A stretch of 14,938 nucleotides of DNA from Myxococcales bacterium (GTDB lineage: Bacteria > Myxococcota_A > Polyangia > Palsa-1104), in NCBI GenBank assembly GCA_023248835.1, contig JAHFDU010000013.1:7989-22926 (forward strand). The letters are read 5' to 3'. The position numbers and the translations under genes were made by a program. Under the pieces are notes generated by a model. It was not told the DNA's origin. It saw only the letters and a list, made by a program, of their open reading frames with translations, and ran no database searches. Positions 6,404-13,813 of this stretch are shown here, one piece after another (within the stretch, counting starts at the first letter, position 1; each line of letters begins with the position of its first letter).

Positions 6404-6431
6404 CTGTAGGCTGTCGGCTGTGAGCTGTCGG
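6404..6431 (+). repeat. CTGTCGG-type heptamer array, four units
   Basis: Four in-phase 7-base units beginning CTGT: CTGTAGG, then CTGTCGG, CTGTGAG, CTGTCGG. It is inverted relative to 6292-6312 and 66 bases upstream of the lipoprotein start. Confidence 0.65.
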
Positions 6432-6458
6432 CGGCGCTCGGACTTCCGGGCGCCCCTG

Positions 6459-6479
6459 ACTCTCGACTCTCGACTCTCG
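6459..6479 (+). repeat. ACTCTCG heptamer, three perfect tandem copies
   Basis: Three identical ACTCTCG units in direct tandem, plus a trailing AC. The array ends 18 bases before the ATG of the lipoprotein gene. Two related units abut the histidine kinase ATG at 25. It falls in the leader or promoter region, so copy-number change could affect expression. Confidence 0.65.
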
Positions 6480-6497
6480 ACAGGCTAAGGTCCGCAC

Positions 6498-8474
6498 ATG
6501 AGACGTGTGGTTACGAGGTTTTTTGCCACGATGCTTCTCTTTGGCTGTCAAGCATCGGTGCCGAGTGTGGACGACGGCGGCGTCACTGGGCCGGTGACCG
6601 CGCTGCATAATCTCCATTTGCCGACGATGCTGCCGAAAACCCCGACCGGCGATCAGGATTTTTACGCGCTGCCGTTTCCGAACAATTTGCGCTTGCGTGA
6701 AAATGGCACCATCGACATGAGTGGCTACCCACGCCTCGGCGGCATTTTGCAAAAAGCGGTCGAGGCCTGCGATTCGGGTTGCCGCGGCCTTGGGACCAAT
6801 GCCGGCATCTATTTTCGCTTTTCGGGTGCACTTGACGAGGCGTCGCTGCCGAAGACGCCCGCCGATACACTTTCAGACAGCGCCAACGCGTTTGTTGTCG
6901 ACATCACCGAGGGGTCGCCCACCTATGGTCAGCGTGCTCCGGTGATCCCGCACTATGTCGACAGCGCCTATGCTTTCATCGGCGCGCACTGGCTGACGCT
7001 GGTTCCGGTGCCCGGTTTTCCGCTGCGACAGAAAACCACTTACGCTGCCATTCTCACCGACAGCATCGTCGGCAAGGATGGAGTGGCGATTCGCCCCGCC
7101 GCCGATTTTGTGGCGGCGATGGCAAGTGGTAGCGCCGATGATGCGGTGGGCAAAGCGCGCGCCGCTTATGCGCCGCTCGCAACATTTCTCGGTACGCACG
7201 CCGATTTGAAACAGCACCTGGTCAATGCCACCGTGTTCACCACGCTCGATGCCACCTCGCTGATAGCAAAGATTCGCGCCGCGGTCTATGCCCAAGTGCC
7301 GGCACCAACGGTGAGCGATTTGACCTGGATGAAAGACAAGTCGAACAACGTTTCCGATGTCTACGAGGGCACCTACCAAGGTCCCAATTTTCAAGAGGGC
7401 GACTCGCCCTACACCATTTCCGGCGGCGCGATCCATTTTGGCGACGATGGTTTGCCGGCGCCGGTTCGCATCGAGACGCTGCGGGTGGCGATGACCATAC
7501 CGAAGGGCACCATTCCCGATGCGGGTTGGCCGGTGGTGCTGTACGCACACGGCACCGGCGGTGATTTTGAAAGCTTCCTCCGCGATTCTTCGGGCAGGCG
7601 CGCTGCCCAGGTCCAGGACAAAGCGGGAAACATCATCTCCAAGATGGCGATGATTTCGATCGATCAAGTGCTTCACGGTCCGCGCGCGCCTGAAGGCACC
7701 GACGTGCAGCTGGCTTTTTTTAATTTGCAAAATTTTGTCTCGGCGCGCGACAACGCCAAGCAGGGCGCACTCGATGATTTCCAGCTGCTGCGTCTGTGCA
7801 AGGGTCTGAAAGCGACGGCGGTGGACATGCAGCCGATCAAGTTCGATCCCGACCGTATCTATTTCAAGGGCCATTCACAGGGCGGGCTCACTGGTTCACT
7901 GTTTCTGCCCGCCGAACCGGAGGTCAAAGCCGCGATTTTATCGGGCGACGGTGCGGTGCTGGTCTATTCGCTTATCAACAAGACCGAGCCGGTCAACGTC
8001 AAGCAGTTGGTGGGCACGATCATTCCCGATCCGGTCGACGAATTTCATCCGCTGCTCAATTTGCTCCAAACCTATTTTGAGGACAGCGACCCGGCCAACT
8101 ACGCCGCTCGACTTTTCAAAGAGCCGGCGACGGGGTTCGCGCCGAAATCGATTTTTCAGTCCCTCGGCGTTGTGGACCACTACACGCCGGTTCCCAACAT
8201 CAAGGCGCTGGCTTTAGCGATGGGGGTTCAGCCTGCCGGAGATCCGATCGAACCGATCGACTATCTGGCGATGGCAAACCTGAGCTGGACGATGCCCCCG
8301 GTGTCGGGAAATGTCGCCTCTGGCAAAGCCACTGCGGTGCTGGTCGAGTACGCGCAGAAATCGGACAGCGACGGCCATTTTGTGGTGTTCGATGTGCCGA
8401 GCGCGACCGCGCAATCGAATCGCTTTTTAGCCACCCACGCCGCCACCGGCATCGCTTCCTTGCTCGCCCCTTAA
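6498..8474 (+). CDS. Lipoprotein with alpha/beta-hydrolase (lipase/esterase-like) domain
   Basis: A 658-residue surface or periplasmic lipoprotein. The signal sequence has an Arg-rich start and the lipobox LLFGC, giving lipidated C17. Residues about 40-290 are an N-terminal region with beta-rich segments that I cannot assign; its style resembles the N-terminal domains of large bacterial lipases. The hydrolase fold covers about 320-655: oxyanion-type HGTGG (351-355), nucleophile elbow GHSQGG with S460, probable acid D560 in GVVDHYTP and probable base H627 in SDGHFVV. All triad positions seem present, so it is probably an active ester hydrolase of unknown substrate. The start is supported by the signal peptide and by AAGG at 6486-6489. 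It stands alone between the toxin-antitoxin operon, which points away, and the kinase genes, with a repeat-rich leader. Confidence 0.9.
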   Translation: MRRVVTRFFATMLLFGCQASVPSVDDGGVTGPVTALHNLHLPTMLPKTPTGDQDFYALPFPNNLRLRENGTIDMSGYPRLGGILQKAVEACDSGCRGLGTNAGIYFRFSGALDEASLPKTPADTLSDSANAFVVDITEGSPTYGQRAPVIPHYVDSAYAFIGAHWLTLVPVPGFPLRQKTTYAAILTDSIVGKDGVAIRPAADFVAAMASGSADDAVGKARAAYAPLATFLGTHADLKQHLVNATVFTTLDATSLIAKIRAAVYAQVPAPTVSDLTWMKDKSNNVSDVYEGTYQGPNFQEGDSPYTISGGAIHFGDDGLPAPVRIETLRVAMTIPKGTIPDAGWPVVLYAHGTGGDFESFLRDSSGRRAAQVQDKAGNIISKMAMISIDQVLHGPRAPEGTDVQLAFFNLQNFVSARDNAKQGALDDFQLLRLCKGLKATAVDMQPIKFDPDRIYFKGHSQGGLTGSLFLPAEPEVKAAILSGDGAVLVYSLINKTEPVNVKQLVGTIIPDPVDEFHPLLNLLQTYFEDSDPANYAARLFKEPATGFAPKSIFQSLGVVDHYTPVPNIKALALAMGVQPAGDPIEPIDYLAMANLSWTMPPVSGNVASGKATAVLVEYAQKSDSDGHFVVFDVPSATAQSNRFLATHAATGIASLLAP

Positions 8475-8510
8475 ATCTTTTCCTAACAGAGAACGTTAAA
8501 TAGAAAACAG

Positions 8511-8516
8511 TATAAT
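8511..8516 (+). promoter_or_regulatory. Candidate -10 box for the kinase pair
   Basis: A perfect TATAAT lies in an AT-rich stretch 75 bases before the first kinase start and 36 bases after the lipoprotein stop. No convincing -35 hexamer is present at 16-18 bases. No terminator is visible after the lipoprotein gene, so readthrough is also possible. The kinase start has AAGGTGG at 8581-8587. Confidence 0.35.
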
Positions 8517-8591
8517 CCGAGTAATTCTGGGTTTCAGTTTGTTCTCTAGGCGTCGATAGTTTAAGTGGCCCTTTTGTGTTAAGGTGGTGCA

Positions 8592-10247
8592 ATGTCGGAT
8601 TTGGTCGGGAAAAGTATTGGCAACTACGAGATCAAGTCGAAGCTCGGCGAAGGCGGCATGGGGACGGTCTACCTTGGTGAGCATCCGCTGATTGGCAAGC
8701 GGGTGGCGGTCAAGGTACTGCTCGAAGACCTGGCTTCCAACGCCGAAATCGTCGGCCGCTTTTTCACTGAGGCCAAAGCGGTCAACGACATTGGACATCA
8801 GAACATCGTCGACATTGTCGACTTCGGCAAAATCAAAGACGACACGGGCGCCGATCTGGTCTACTTCATCATGGAATTTCTCGACGGCGAATCGCTCTCA
8901 TCTCGACTGCGCCGCACCGGTCTGTATCGCCATGAGACCACGCACGCGATGCTGCAGTGCTGCTCGGCGCTGCAGGCCAGTCACCAAAAGGGGATTGTCC
9001 ACCGCGATCTCAAACCGGACAATATCTATCTTTGCACGCGCGGTGAGGACAACAACTTCATCAAGCTACTCGACTTCGGCATCGCCAAACTGACTGGCAA
9101 TGACGCGGGCGCGTCGAATCGTACGCGCACCGGCTTGGTCATCGGCACGCCGTGGTACATGAGTCCAGAGCAGTGTGAAGGCAAGGGCAACGTCGACCAT
9201 CGCTCGGACATTTATTCGCTCGGTGTGGTGATGTACGAACTGCTCACCGGGCGCGTGCCCTTTCCCGGCGACGGATTTGGCGAAATCCTGGTCGCCCATT
9301 TGACCAAGACGCCGGAGCGACCATCGGCGATTCGCAACGATGTGCCGGCTGAGCTCGACGCCATCGTCATGCACGCACTCGAAAAAGATCGCGAAAAACG
9401 TTTTCAGTCGATGGCCGAATTTTCAGCCGCGCTGACCGAACCGGAGGCCCACCTCGAATCCTATTTGCACGGTGCGCCGATGCCGGAGCCGGTGATAGCG
9501 ACGGCGCCGGCCGACAATCGCACCATGATGGCCATGGAAGTGCCACGCCAAGTAACCGACAGTCAACCGGCGATTCGCGCCACAGGCTCGCAACCCAAGA
9601 CTGGAGCGCGACCCACCACCGGCGTCAAGGATCCGCGCCGTCCGACGACGCTGTCGGGGGCAGCGGCAGAAGTTTTTGACGGCGACACCAATGTGCCGCC
9701 GCTGCGCGGCCGCGCGCCGCTGTATGCTGCGGTGGGTGCTGCAGGTCTGCTTATCGTCGGCGCCATTGGATTCGTGGTGCTGCACAAAACCCCGACCGTG
9801 ACAAGTGGAGTGCCGGCAGCGGCGGTTCAGAGTCCGCCCACGCCCATAGTGAGCGACACGGTGAACATCACGATCAACAGCGATCCGGCGGGAGCCGATG
9901 TGTTGCGACTCGATCAGGGCGGCGCTGCGGCGGGCACCACGCCGCTGCATTTGGTGCTCAAAAAGGGTTCGCCGAGTTTTGAGATCAAATTGCACCTGGA
10001 TGGCTACCGCGACCAGAGCCGCTCCGTCACATCGGAGAGCGAAAAAGAGCTCAGCGTTCAGTTACAGAAAGATCAGCCGACGCCAGCGCCAGCAGTGGTG
10101 CCAGTCGTACACAAACCTGTGCACCAGGCACCGGCCTCGCACGCAGCGGTCAAACATGAAGTAAAACGCGTGGTGAGACCGGTTGGGCCCAAGCACAAAG
10201 AGAAAGAAAGAACCGACGACAACGGAGTCCTTGCTCCTTCGTTCTAA
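8592..10247 (+). CDS. Transmembrane Ser/Thr protein kinase with PEGA domain (first of pair)
   Basis: A 551-residue eukaryotic-type kinase. The catalytic domain (about 12-280) is complete: P-loop GEGGMGTVYLG (19-29), VAVK with K41, C-helix E60, catalytic HRDLKPDN (D139), DFG (161-163) and SPE in GTPWYMSPEQ. An Ala/Pro/Thr-rich linker (about 285-375) contains RPTTLSGAAAEV (350-361). One membrane segment (about 377-397) is followed by a PEGA domain (about 424-492) with the typical INSDPAGADV and TPLHLVLKKGSPSFEI, then a Lys/His-rich tail ending LAPSF. The kinase is cytoplasmic and the PEGA domain is outside the membrane, so it probably transduces an envelope signal. AAGGTGG (8581-8587) sets the start. 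A close paralogue begins 7 bases downstream, so the two form one transcription unit. Substrates are unknown. Confidence 0.95.
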   Translation: MSDLVGKSIGNYEIKSKLGEGGMGTVYLGEHPLIGKRVAVKVLLEDLASNAEIVGRFFTEAKAVNDIGHQNIVDIVDFGKIKDDTGADLVYFIMEFLDGESLSSRLRRTGLYRHETTHAMLQCCSALQASHQKGIVHRDLKPDNIYLCTRGEDNNFIKLLDFGIAKLTGNDAGASNRTRTGLVIGTPWYMSPEQCEGKGNVDHRSDIYSLGVVMYELLTGRVPFPGDGFGEILVAHLTKTPERPSAIRNDVPAELDAIVMHALEKDREKRFQSMAEFSAALTEPEAHLESYLHGAPMPEPVIATAPADNRTMMAMEVPRQVTDSQPAIRATGSQPKTGARPTTGVKDPRRPTTLSGAAAEVFDGDTNVPPLRGRAPLYAAVGAAGLLIVGAIGFVVLHKTPTVTSGVPAAAVQSPPTPIVSDTVNITINSDPAGADVLRLDQGGAAAGTTPLHLVLKKGSPSFEIKLHLDGYRDQSRSVTSESEKELSVQLQKDQPTPAPAVVPVVHKPVHQAPASHAAVKHEVKRVVRPVGPKHKEKERTDDNGVLAPSF

Positions 10248-10254
10248 GTGCATC

Positions 10255-11847
10255 ATGTCATTAATCGGCAAACGAATAGGTAACTACATCATCAAGTCGC
10301 TGCTCGGCGAGGGCGGCATGGGCACCGTCTATCTTGGCGAACATCCGCTCATCGGCAAGAAGGTGGCGATCAAGATCTTGCTCGAAGAGCTGGCGGCCAA
10401 GCCCGATATTGTCAGCCGATTTTTCAACGAAGCCAAAGCGGTCAACGACGTCGGCCACGACAACATCGTCGACATTGTCGATTTCGGCCAAACCCAGTCG
10501 GACTCCGGGCTGCCGCTGTCTTACTTCGTGATGGAGTTTCTCGACGGCGAACCGCTGGCGACGCGGCTGCGAAAAAAAGGATTGTCGTTTCAAGAAACCT
10601 TTTATGTCATCGCGCAATGCTGCTCGGCGCTGAGCGCTAGCCACAAAAAAGGCATCGTTCATCGCGATCTCAAACCCGACAACATCTATCTTTGCCACCG
10701 CGCCGCCGATGAGAATTTCGTCAAGGTGCTCGACTTCGGTGTCGCCAAGTTGACCGGTGATCCCGACCGGTCGAACCAAACTCGCTCCGGCATGGTGCTG
10801 GGTACGCCGGCCTACATGAGTCCTGAGCAGTGTGATGGCAAGGGCAACATAGACTACCGCGCCGACATCTATTCGCTCGGCGTTGTCATGTATGAGTTGG
10901 TCACTGGCCGGGTACCATTTGCCGGCGGCGGATTCGGCGAAGTGCTGATGTCGCATCTGACCCAGCAGCCGGAGCGCCCGTCGGACATCAACCCAGAAGT
11001 GACGCCCGAGATCGAAGCGATTATTGAGCACGCGATCGAAAAGAACAAAGATGCGCGGTTTCAGACGATGGAAGAGTTCGAAGCTGCACTGAGCGATCCG
11101 ATCGGACACGCCTCGCGGTATCGTTCGATGCCGGCCGACGCCAACACGACGGTGAGCGGCTATGCCCACACGCCCTCCGGGGCGCACCGCGCCATCGATC
11201 GCTTTGCCCATCACGTGGCAAGCGGGCACGGGCCGCCTGGTGGCGCCGGCGCTGGCAGCCGCCCTTCGACGCTGTCAGCCGCTGCTTCGGAGGTCACCAA
11301 CCATCCTTCGTACTCGTCAAGATCGCGCTCGGTGCGCATGGCGGTCGGAGCGGCGATGGGGTTGATAGTGGCGGCGATGGGAGTGGTGTGGTGGCAACAT
11401 CGAGCCCCGACCGCGACCGGGGTTCAACTGCAGAGCGCCCCGGCGGCGACACCACCCGTGATCGTGGAAGAATTTGTGGTGACCTCGATTTCAACCTCGC
11501 CCGTGGGCGCTGAAGTCACCCGCGAGGGCCGCTCGATTGGCCGTTCGCCGCTCGAGATCAAGGTGAAAAAGGGGAGCGCGCCGTTTGATGTCTTGGTGCA
11601 CCTCGACGGGTTTAAGCCAAAAACCTACAGCATTCAGACGGATAAGAGCAAAGAGCTCGACATGGAACTTGAACCCGAAGCTCCGTCGGTGCAAGTGCCA
11701 GCGATTGGGCCGACGTCGGTCGGGGCCAAATCGGCGCCTCTGCCATTGCGAGGCAAGCCGAAAGCGAATCGCCCGCTGCCCCATTTGCAAAACGAGGGAC
11801 AGGAGCGCGGTGGCGACAACATGAAGATCCTCCAGCCCAGCTTCTAG
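10255..11847 (+). CDS. Transmembrane Ser/Thr protein kinase with PEGA domain (second of pair)
   Basis: A 530-residue paralogue of the preceding kinase, alike through the whole catalytic domain and in architecture. It has GEGGMGTVYLG (18-28), VAIK with K40, E59, HRDLKPDN (D138), DFG (160-162) and SPE in GTPAYMSPEQ, so it should be active. The linker is divergent and Gly/Ala/His-rich but keeps RPSTLSAAASEV (336-347). The membrane segment is about 361-381 and the PEGA domain about 407-473. The tail ends LQPSF. The ATG at 10255 was chosen because SLIGKRIGNY aligns with the start of the first kinase; the open frame extends 24 codons further back, overlapping that gene. No clear ribosome site lies in the 7-base gap, so translation probably depends on coupling. 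The gene ends two bases from the convergent HupE-like gene, with no terminator visible. Confidence 0.95.
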   Translation: MSLIGKRIGNYIIKSLLGEGGMGTVYLGEHPLIGKKVAIKILLEELAAKPDIVSRFFNEAKAVNDVGHDNIVDIVDFGQTQSDSGLPLSYFVMEFLDGEPLATRLRKKGLSFQETFYVIAQCCSALSASHKKGIVHRDLKPDNIYLCHRAADENFVKVLDFGVAKLTGDPDRSNQTRSGMVLGTPAYMSPEQCDGKGNIDYRADIYSLGVVMYELVTGRVPFAGGGFGEVLMSHLTQQPERPSDINPEVTPEIEAIIEHAIEKNKDARFQTMEEFEAALSDPIGHASRYRSMPADANTTVSGYAHTPSGAHRAIDRFAHHVASGHGPPGGAGAGSRPSTLSAAASEVTNHPSYSSRSRSVRMAVGAAMGLIVAAMGVVWWQHRAPTATGVQLQSAPAATPPVIVEEFVVTSISTSPVGAEVTREGRSIGRSPLEIKVKKGSAPFDVLVHLDGFKPKTYSIQTDKSKELDMELEPEAPSVQVPAIGPTSVGAKSAPLPLRGKPKANRPLPHLQNEGQERGGDNMKILQPSF

Positions 11848-11849
11848 TT

Positions 11850-12884
11850 TCAGCGTATCTGTACTCGCTCCAATAGCCACCAGGCGGCCAAGATCGCCAG
11901 CAGGAGCGAACCAAAGAGGCGCAAGCGAGTGCTGCCGAACCGCCGCGCTGCCAATAGGAGCGGGAACATCGCCAGCGTCACGACGGTGAGTTGGCCGCAT
12001 TCGACCCCGACATTGAACGCAATCAGCGACGGGATCACGCCGCGCGGGGGCAGGCCAATGTCGCGCAGCGCCGAGGCGAAGCCGAGTCCGTGAACAAGAC
12101 CGAAAAGAAAAGTGAGCAGCCAGCGGCCGCGCGGCGGATGGACCATATTTTCAATGGCGACGTAGAGAATCGAAAGCGCGATCGCCGGCTCGACCAGTCG
12201 CGGAGAAAGCGAAAACAGACCGAGCCCCGACATCATCAGCGTTAGAGTGTGCGCGGCAGTGAAAGCGGTGACGATCCACAGCACACTGCGCGCGCCCCGT
12301 CGCCAATTGTCAAAATCGATCGCCAACAGGAGCGCGAAAAGAAAGGCGAGATGATCGGTGCCGGTGAAGATGTGCTCGACACCGAGTAGAAAATAGTCGC
12401 GCAGATGATGCCAAAGTTGGGCAGGCCGACCAAGCAGCAGGGTGCGCGACGAAGAGCGAAACACCGCTTGCTGGTTTTTGCCGTCGACGGTGGCACTGAC
12501 GACGCTTTGATGAAGCGCGTCGAGATCGAATAACAGATCGTAGTGAAGCGTTACTTCATGCACCCGGCGGTGGCAGTCAAAAACGATTGGCACCTCGGAG
12601 AAAAGCCCGCCCGTCTTTGTCACGGTCGCGATTGGCCGCGGGCTTGGCGTACAGCGGCGGCCCTCGCTGGTGACACCGAGGCGATCGATGACGTAACGGC
12701 TGAGATCGGGATCTGCCGGCAAGTCGCGGTCGGCGATGGCCACAGTCCACGCGACTTCGGAAGCGTTCACTTCGATCTGGGAATAGCTGAGCGTCGCCTG
12801 ATGGGCCGAGGCGGCGGCGCCCAGCAGCATGACCAACGCGAGGCTAGTTTTAGTTGGGCGCAGAACCGGCGTATTCTTGCGCAC
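11850..12884 (-). CDS. HupE/UreJ-family membrane protein
   Basis: A 344-residue protein with an N-terminal signal (LALVMLLGAAASAHQ), an extracytoplasmic domain of about 130 residues, and a C-terminal membrane domain from about 160. The membrane part has the family signature GVEHIFTGTDHLAFLFALLL (H171, D177, H178), FTAAHTLTL (H212), the conserved Glu in VEPAIALSI (E232) and FGLVHGLGFASAL (H265). HupE and UreJ are nickel or other metal permeases near hydrogenase and urease genes; this longer version, with its extra N-terminal domain, is a common relative whose substrate is uncertain. No hydrogenase or urease gene is in view. The start is GTG at 12884, chosen for the signal peptide; it overlaps the end of the upstream small gene by 35 bases and lacks a clear ribosome site, suggesting coupling. 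Confidence 0.92.
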   Translation of the reverse strand: MRKNTPVLRPTKTSLALVMLLGAAASAHQATLSYSQIEVNASEVAWTVAIADRDLPADPDLSRYVIDRLGVTSEGRRCTPSPRPIATVTKTGGLFSEVPIVFDCHRRVHEVTLHYDLLFDLDALHQSVVSATVDGKNQQAVFRSSSRTLLLGRPAQLWHHLRDYFLLGVEHIFTGTDHLAFLFALLLAIDFDNWRRGARSVLWIVTAFTAAHTLTLMMSGLGLFSLSPRLVEPAIALSILYVAIENMVHPPRGRWLLTFLFGLVHGLGFASALRDIGLPPRGVIPSLIAFNVGVECGQLTVVTLAMFPLLLAARRFGSTRLRLFGSLLLAILAAWWLLERVQIR

Positions 12885-13149
12885 GTCGCATCAGCGTTTC
12901 GGGATCAAAATCGAGCTCGATGCCGAGCACTTGGGTGACCAGGAAATAGATCACGCCGATGGCGGCAAGCAGGGTGAGCAGTGCCGAAACCGCGATCGTT
13001 CCGAAAATGGTGAGGCCGGCCAAAGTGGCGCCGGCAATGCCCAGCCGCAACAGTGGCGAGCGGTGGCCAATCTGCGGTGTGAGAATTTGCACCAGCTCGT
13101 GACGGGGCGATTCGGCAAATAGGTTTTTTACAAACTGAAAAGCACGCAT
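12850..13149 (-). CDS. Small membrane protein of unknown function
   Basis: A 99-residue protein I do not recognise. Residues 1-30 are mixed, with the start MRAFQFVKNLFAESPRHELV. Residues about 33-77 are strongly hydrophobic (AGATLAGLTIFGTIAVSALL, then LAAIGVIYFLV), consistent with two membrane segments in a hairpin. The C-terminus (FDPETLMRRAQEYAG) is polar. There is no signal peptide or catalytic motif. It is the first gene of a likely two-gene operon with the HupE-like gene, which starts 35 bases before its stop, so a helper role for that protein is possible but only inferred from position. No ribosome site stands out before the ATG. A chance frame is unlikely given the clean membrane topology. 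Confidence 0.68.
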   Translation of the reverse strand: MRAFQFVKNLFAESPRHELVQILTPQIGHRSPLLRLGIAGATLAGLTIFGTIAVSALLTLLAAIGVIYFLVTQVLGIELDFDPETLMRRAQEYAGSAPN

Positions 13150-13194
13150 CTAAACAATGTATCAGAACGGTGGGCGAGCCGAGGTGGAATTTTT

Positions 13195-13755
13195 GTGCCG
13201 TTCACGCCCACATGCTCCGCTCGCCCTAAGCTTGTACTTCGACAAGCTCAGGGCGAGCGGGCCGTGAACGGTTACGTTATTCCTTCCGACTCGAGCGACA
13301 CGCTGGCGATCGTCCGCGCTCTGATGAAGTACGATGCGCCCCTTACCTACCAGCAGATGTTCAACAACTTTGACTCGTCGCAAGTGGTGCTGGTCACCGG
13401 CGAGGAGGACAATGTTTTCCAGCCGAGAGGCCACGCGAACGGAGGAAGTTTCGTTGCGCTACGCAAAAATGGCGACGTTGGCAGGGGTGAAGGGGACCAG
13501 TACGTCACCGCTGTGGCCTCGGTCGGCGACTATCTGATTAAGTTGGCGGCGGCCTCGGCGTCGGGCGACGCCGATTTGTACGTGCGTGTAGGCGCCGCGC
13601 CGACGACCGAGAGCTACGATTGCCGCCCTTATCGCACTGGCAGCGACGAAGAGTGTCGCATTACGCTCGACGCGCCGGCCAAAATCTATGTCGACGTGAA
13701 CGGGTTTGCCGACGAAAAGTCGAGCTATGTTGTCACCGTCGATCCGTTGAATTGA
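13195..13755 (+). CDS. Pre-peptidase C-terminal (PPC)-like domain fragment, probably 5'-truncated
   Basis: The frame gives up to 186 residues. Residues about 88-186 read as a PPC-type beta-sandwich: GDQYVTAVASVGDYLIKLAA, GDADLYVRVG, SYDCRPY, DEECRITL, KIYVDVNGF and SSYVVTV. Such domains are normally the C-terminal part of secreted proteases, yet no signal peptide, protease domain or ribosome site is present. The first 26 residues, including LVLRQAQGERAVNG, are translated from the REP palindrome 13198-13271 and are not natural protein sequence. The GTG at 13195 is therefore probably not a true start; GTG 13264 or ATG 13324 are alternatives. The simplest reading is a relic of a larger exported protein whose front was lost at the repeat. 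A short functional secreted domain cannot be excluded. Confidence 0.5.
   Translation: MPFTPTCSARPKLVLRQAQGERAVNGYVIPSDSSDTLAIVRALMKYDAPLTYQQMFNNFDSSQVVLVTGEEDNVFQPRGHANGGSFVALRKNGDVGRGEGDQYVTAVASVGDYLIKLAAASASGDADLYVRVGAAPTTESYDCRPYRTGSDEECRITLDAPAKIYVDVNGFADEKSSYVVTVDPLN
13198..13271. repeat. REP-like 74-base nested palindrome
   Basis: An inner stem of 19 bases, 13217-13235 with 13242-13260, has one A/C mismatch (13228/13249) and a 6-base loop ACTTCG. Perfect outer arms, CCGTTCACG (13198-13206) and CGTGAACGG (13263-13271), enclose it. The core TTCGACAAGCTCAGGGCGA is a widespread bacterial REP-type sequence, known for giving spurious peptides such as LRQAQGER and FDKLR in all frames. It lies at the apparent start of the PPC fragment. 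Confidence 0.75.
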
Positions 13756-13772
13756 TTTTGCTCTGCGGGTTC

Positions 13773-13801
13773 TTGACGACCCGGCAATCGAAGGTTAGTT
13801 T
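13773..13801 (+). promoter_or_regulatory. Candidate promoter of dnaJ
   Basis: TTGACG (13773-13778, five of six bases) and TAGTTT (13796-13801, three of six) are 17 bases apart. A start near 13808 would place the heptamer array 13814-13841 in the leader. No heat-shock CIRCE repeat is visible. The match is weak. Confidence 0.25.
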
Positions 13802-13813
13802 GATCTTCCGTCG

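Noticed and set aside
6292..6431. Possible CRISPR array from the repeated units
   Set aside because: Units are 7 bases in direct tandem with no spacers, and no cas gene is present.
6093..6752. Minus-strand open frame of 219 codons
   Set aside because: It starts inside the lipoprotein gene on the opposite strand and translates the heptamer arrays; the product is low-complexity nonsense with no motif.
6873..7874. Minus-strand open frame of 333 codons inside the lipoprotein gene
   Set aside because: It is antisense to a clearly coding alpha/beta-hydrolase gene; long shadow frames are expected in GC-rich coding DNA, and the product is Arg/His-rich without domains.
10261..11229. Minus-strand open frame of 322 codons inside the second kinase
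   Set aside because: It is antisense to an intact kinase domain; a similar antisense frame occurs in the paralogue, as expected from shared coding sequence.
8592..11847. Kinase pair as part of a new defence or signalling island with the toxin-antitoxin operon
   Set aside because: The lipoprotein gene and opposite orientation separate them, and no effector or shared regulatory site links the two units.
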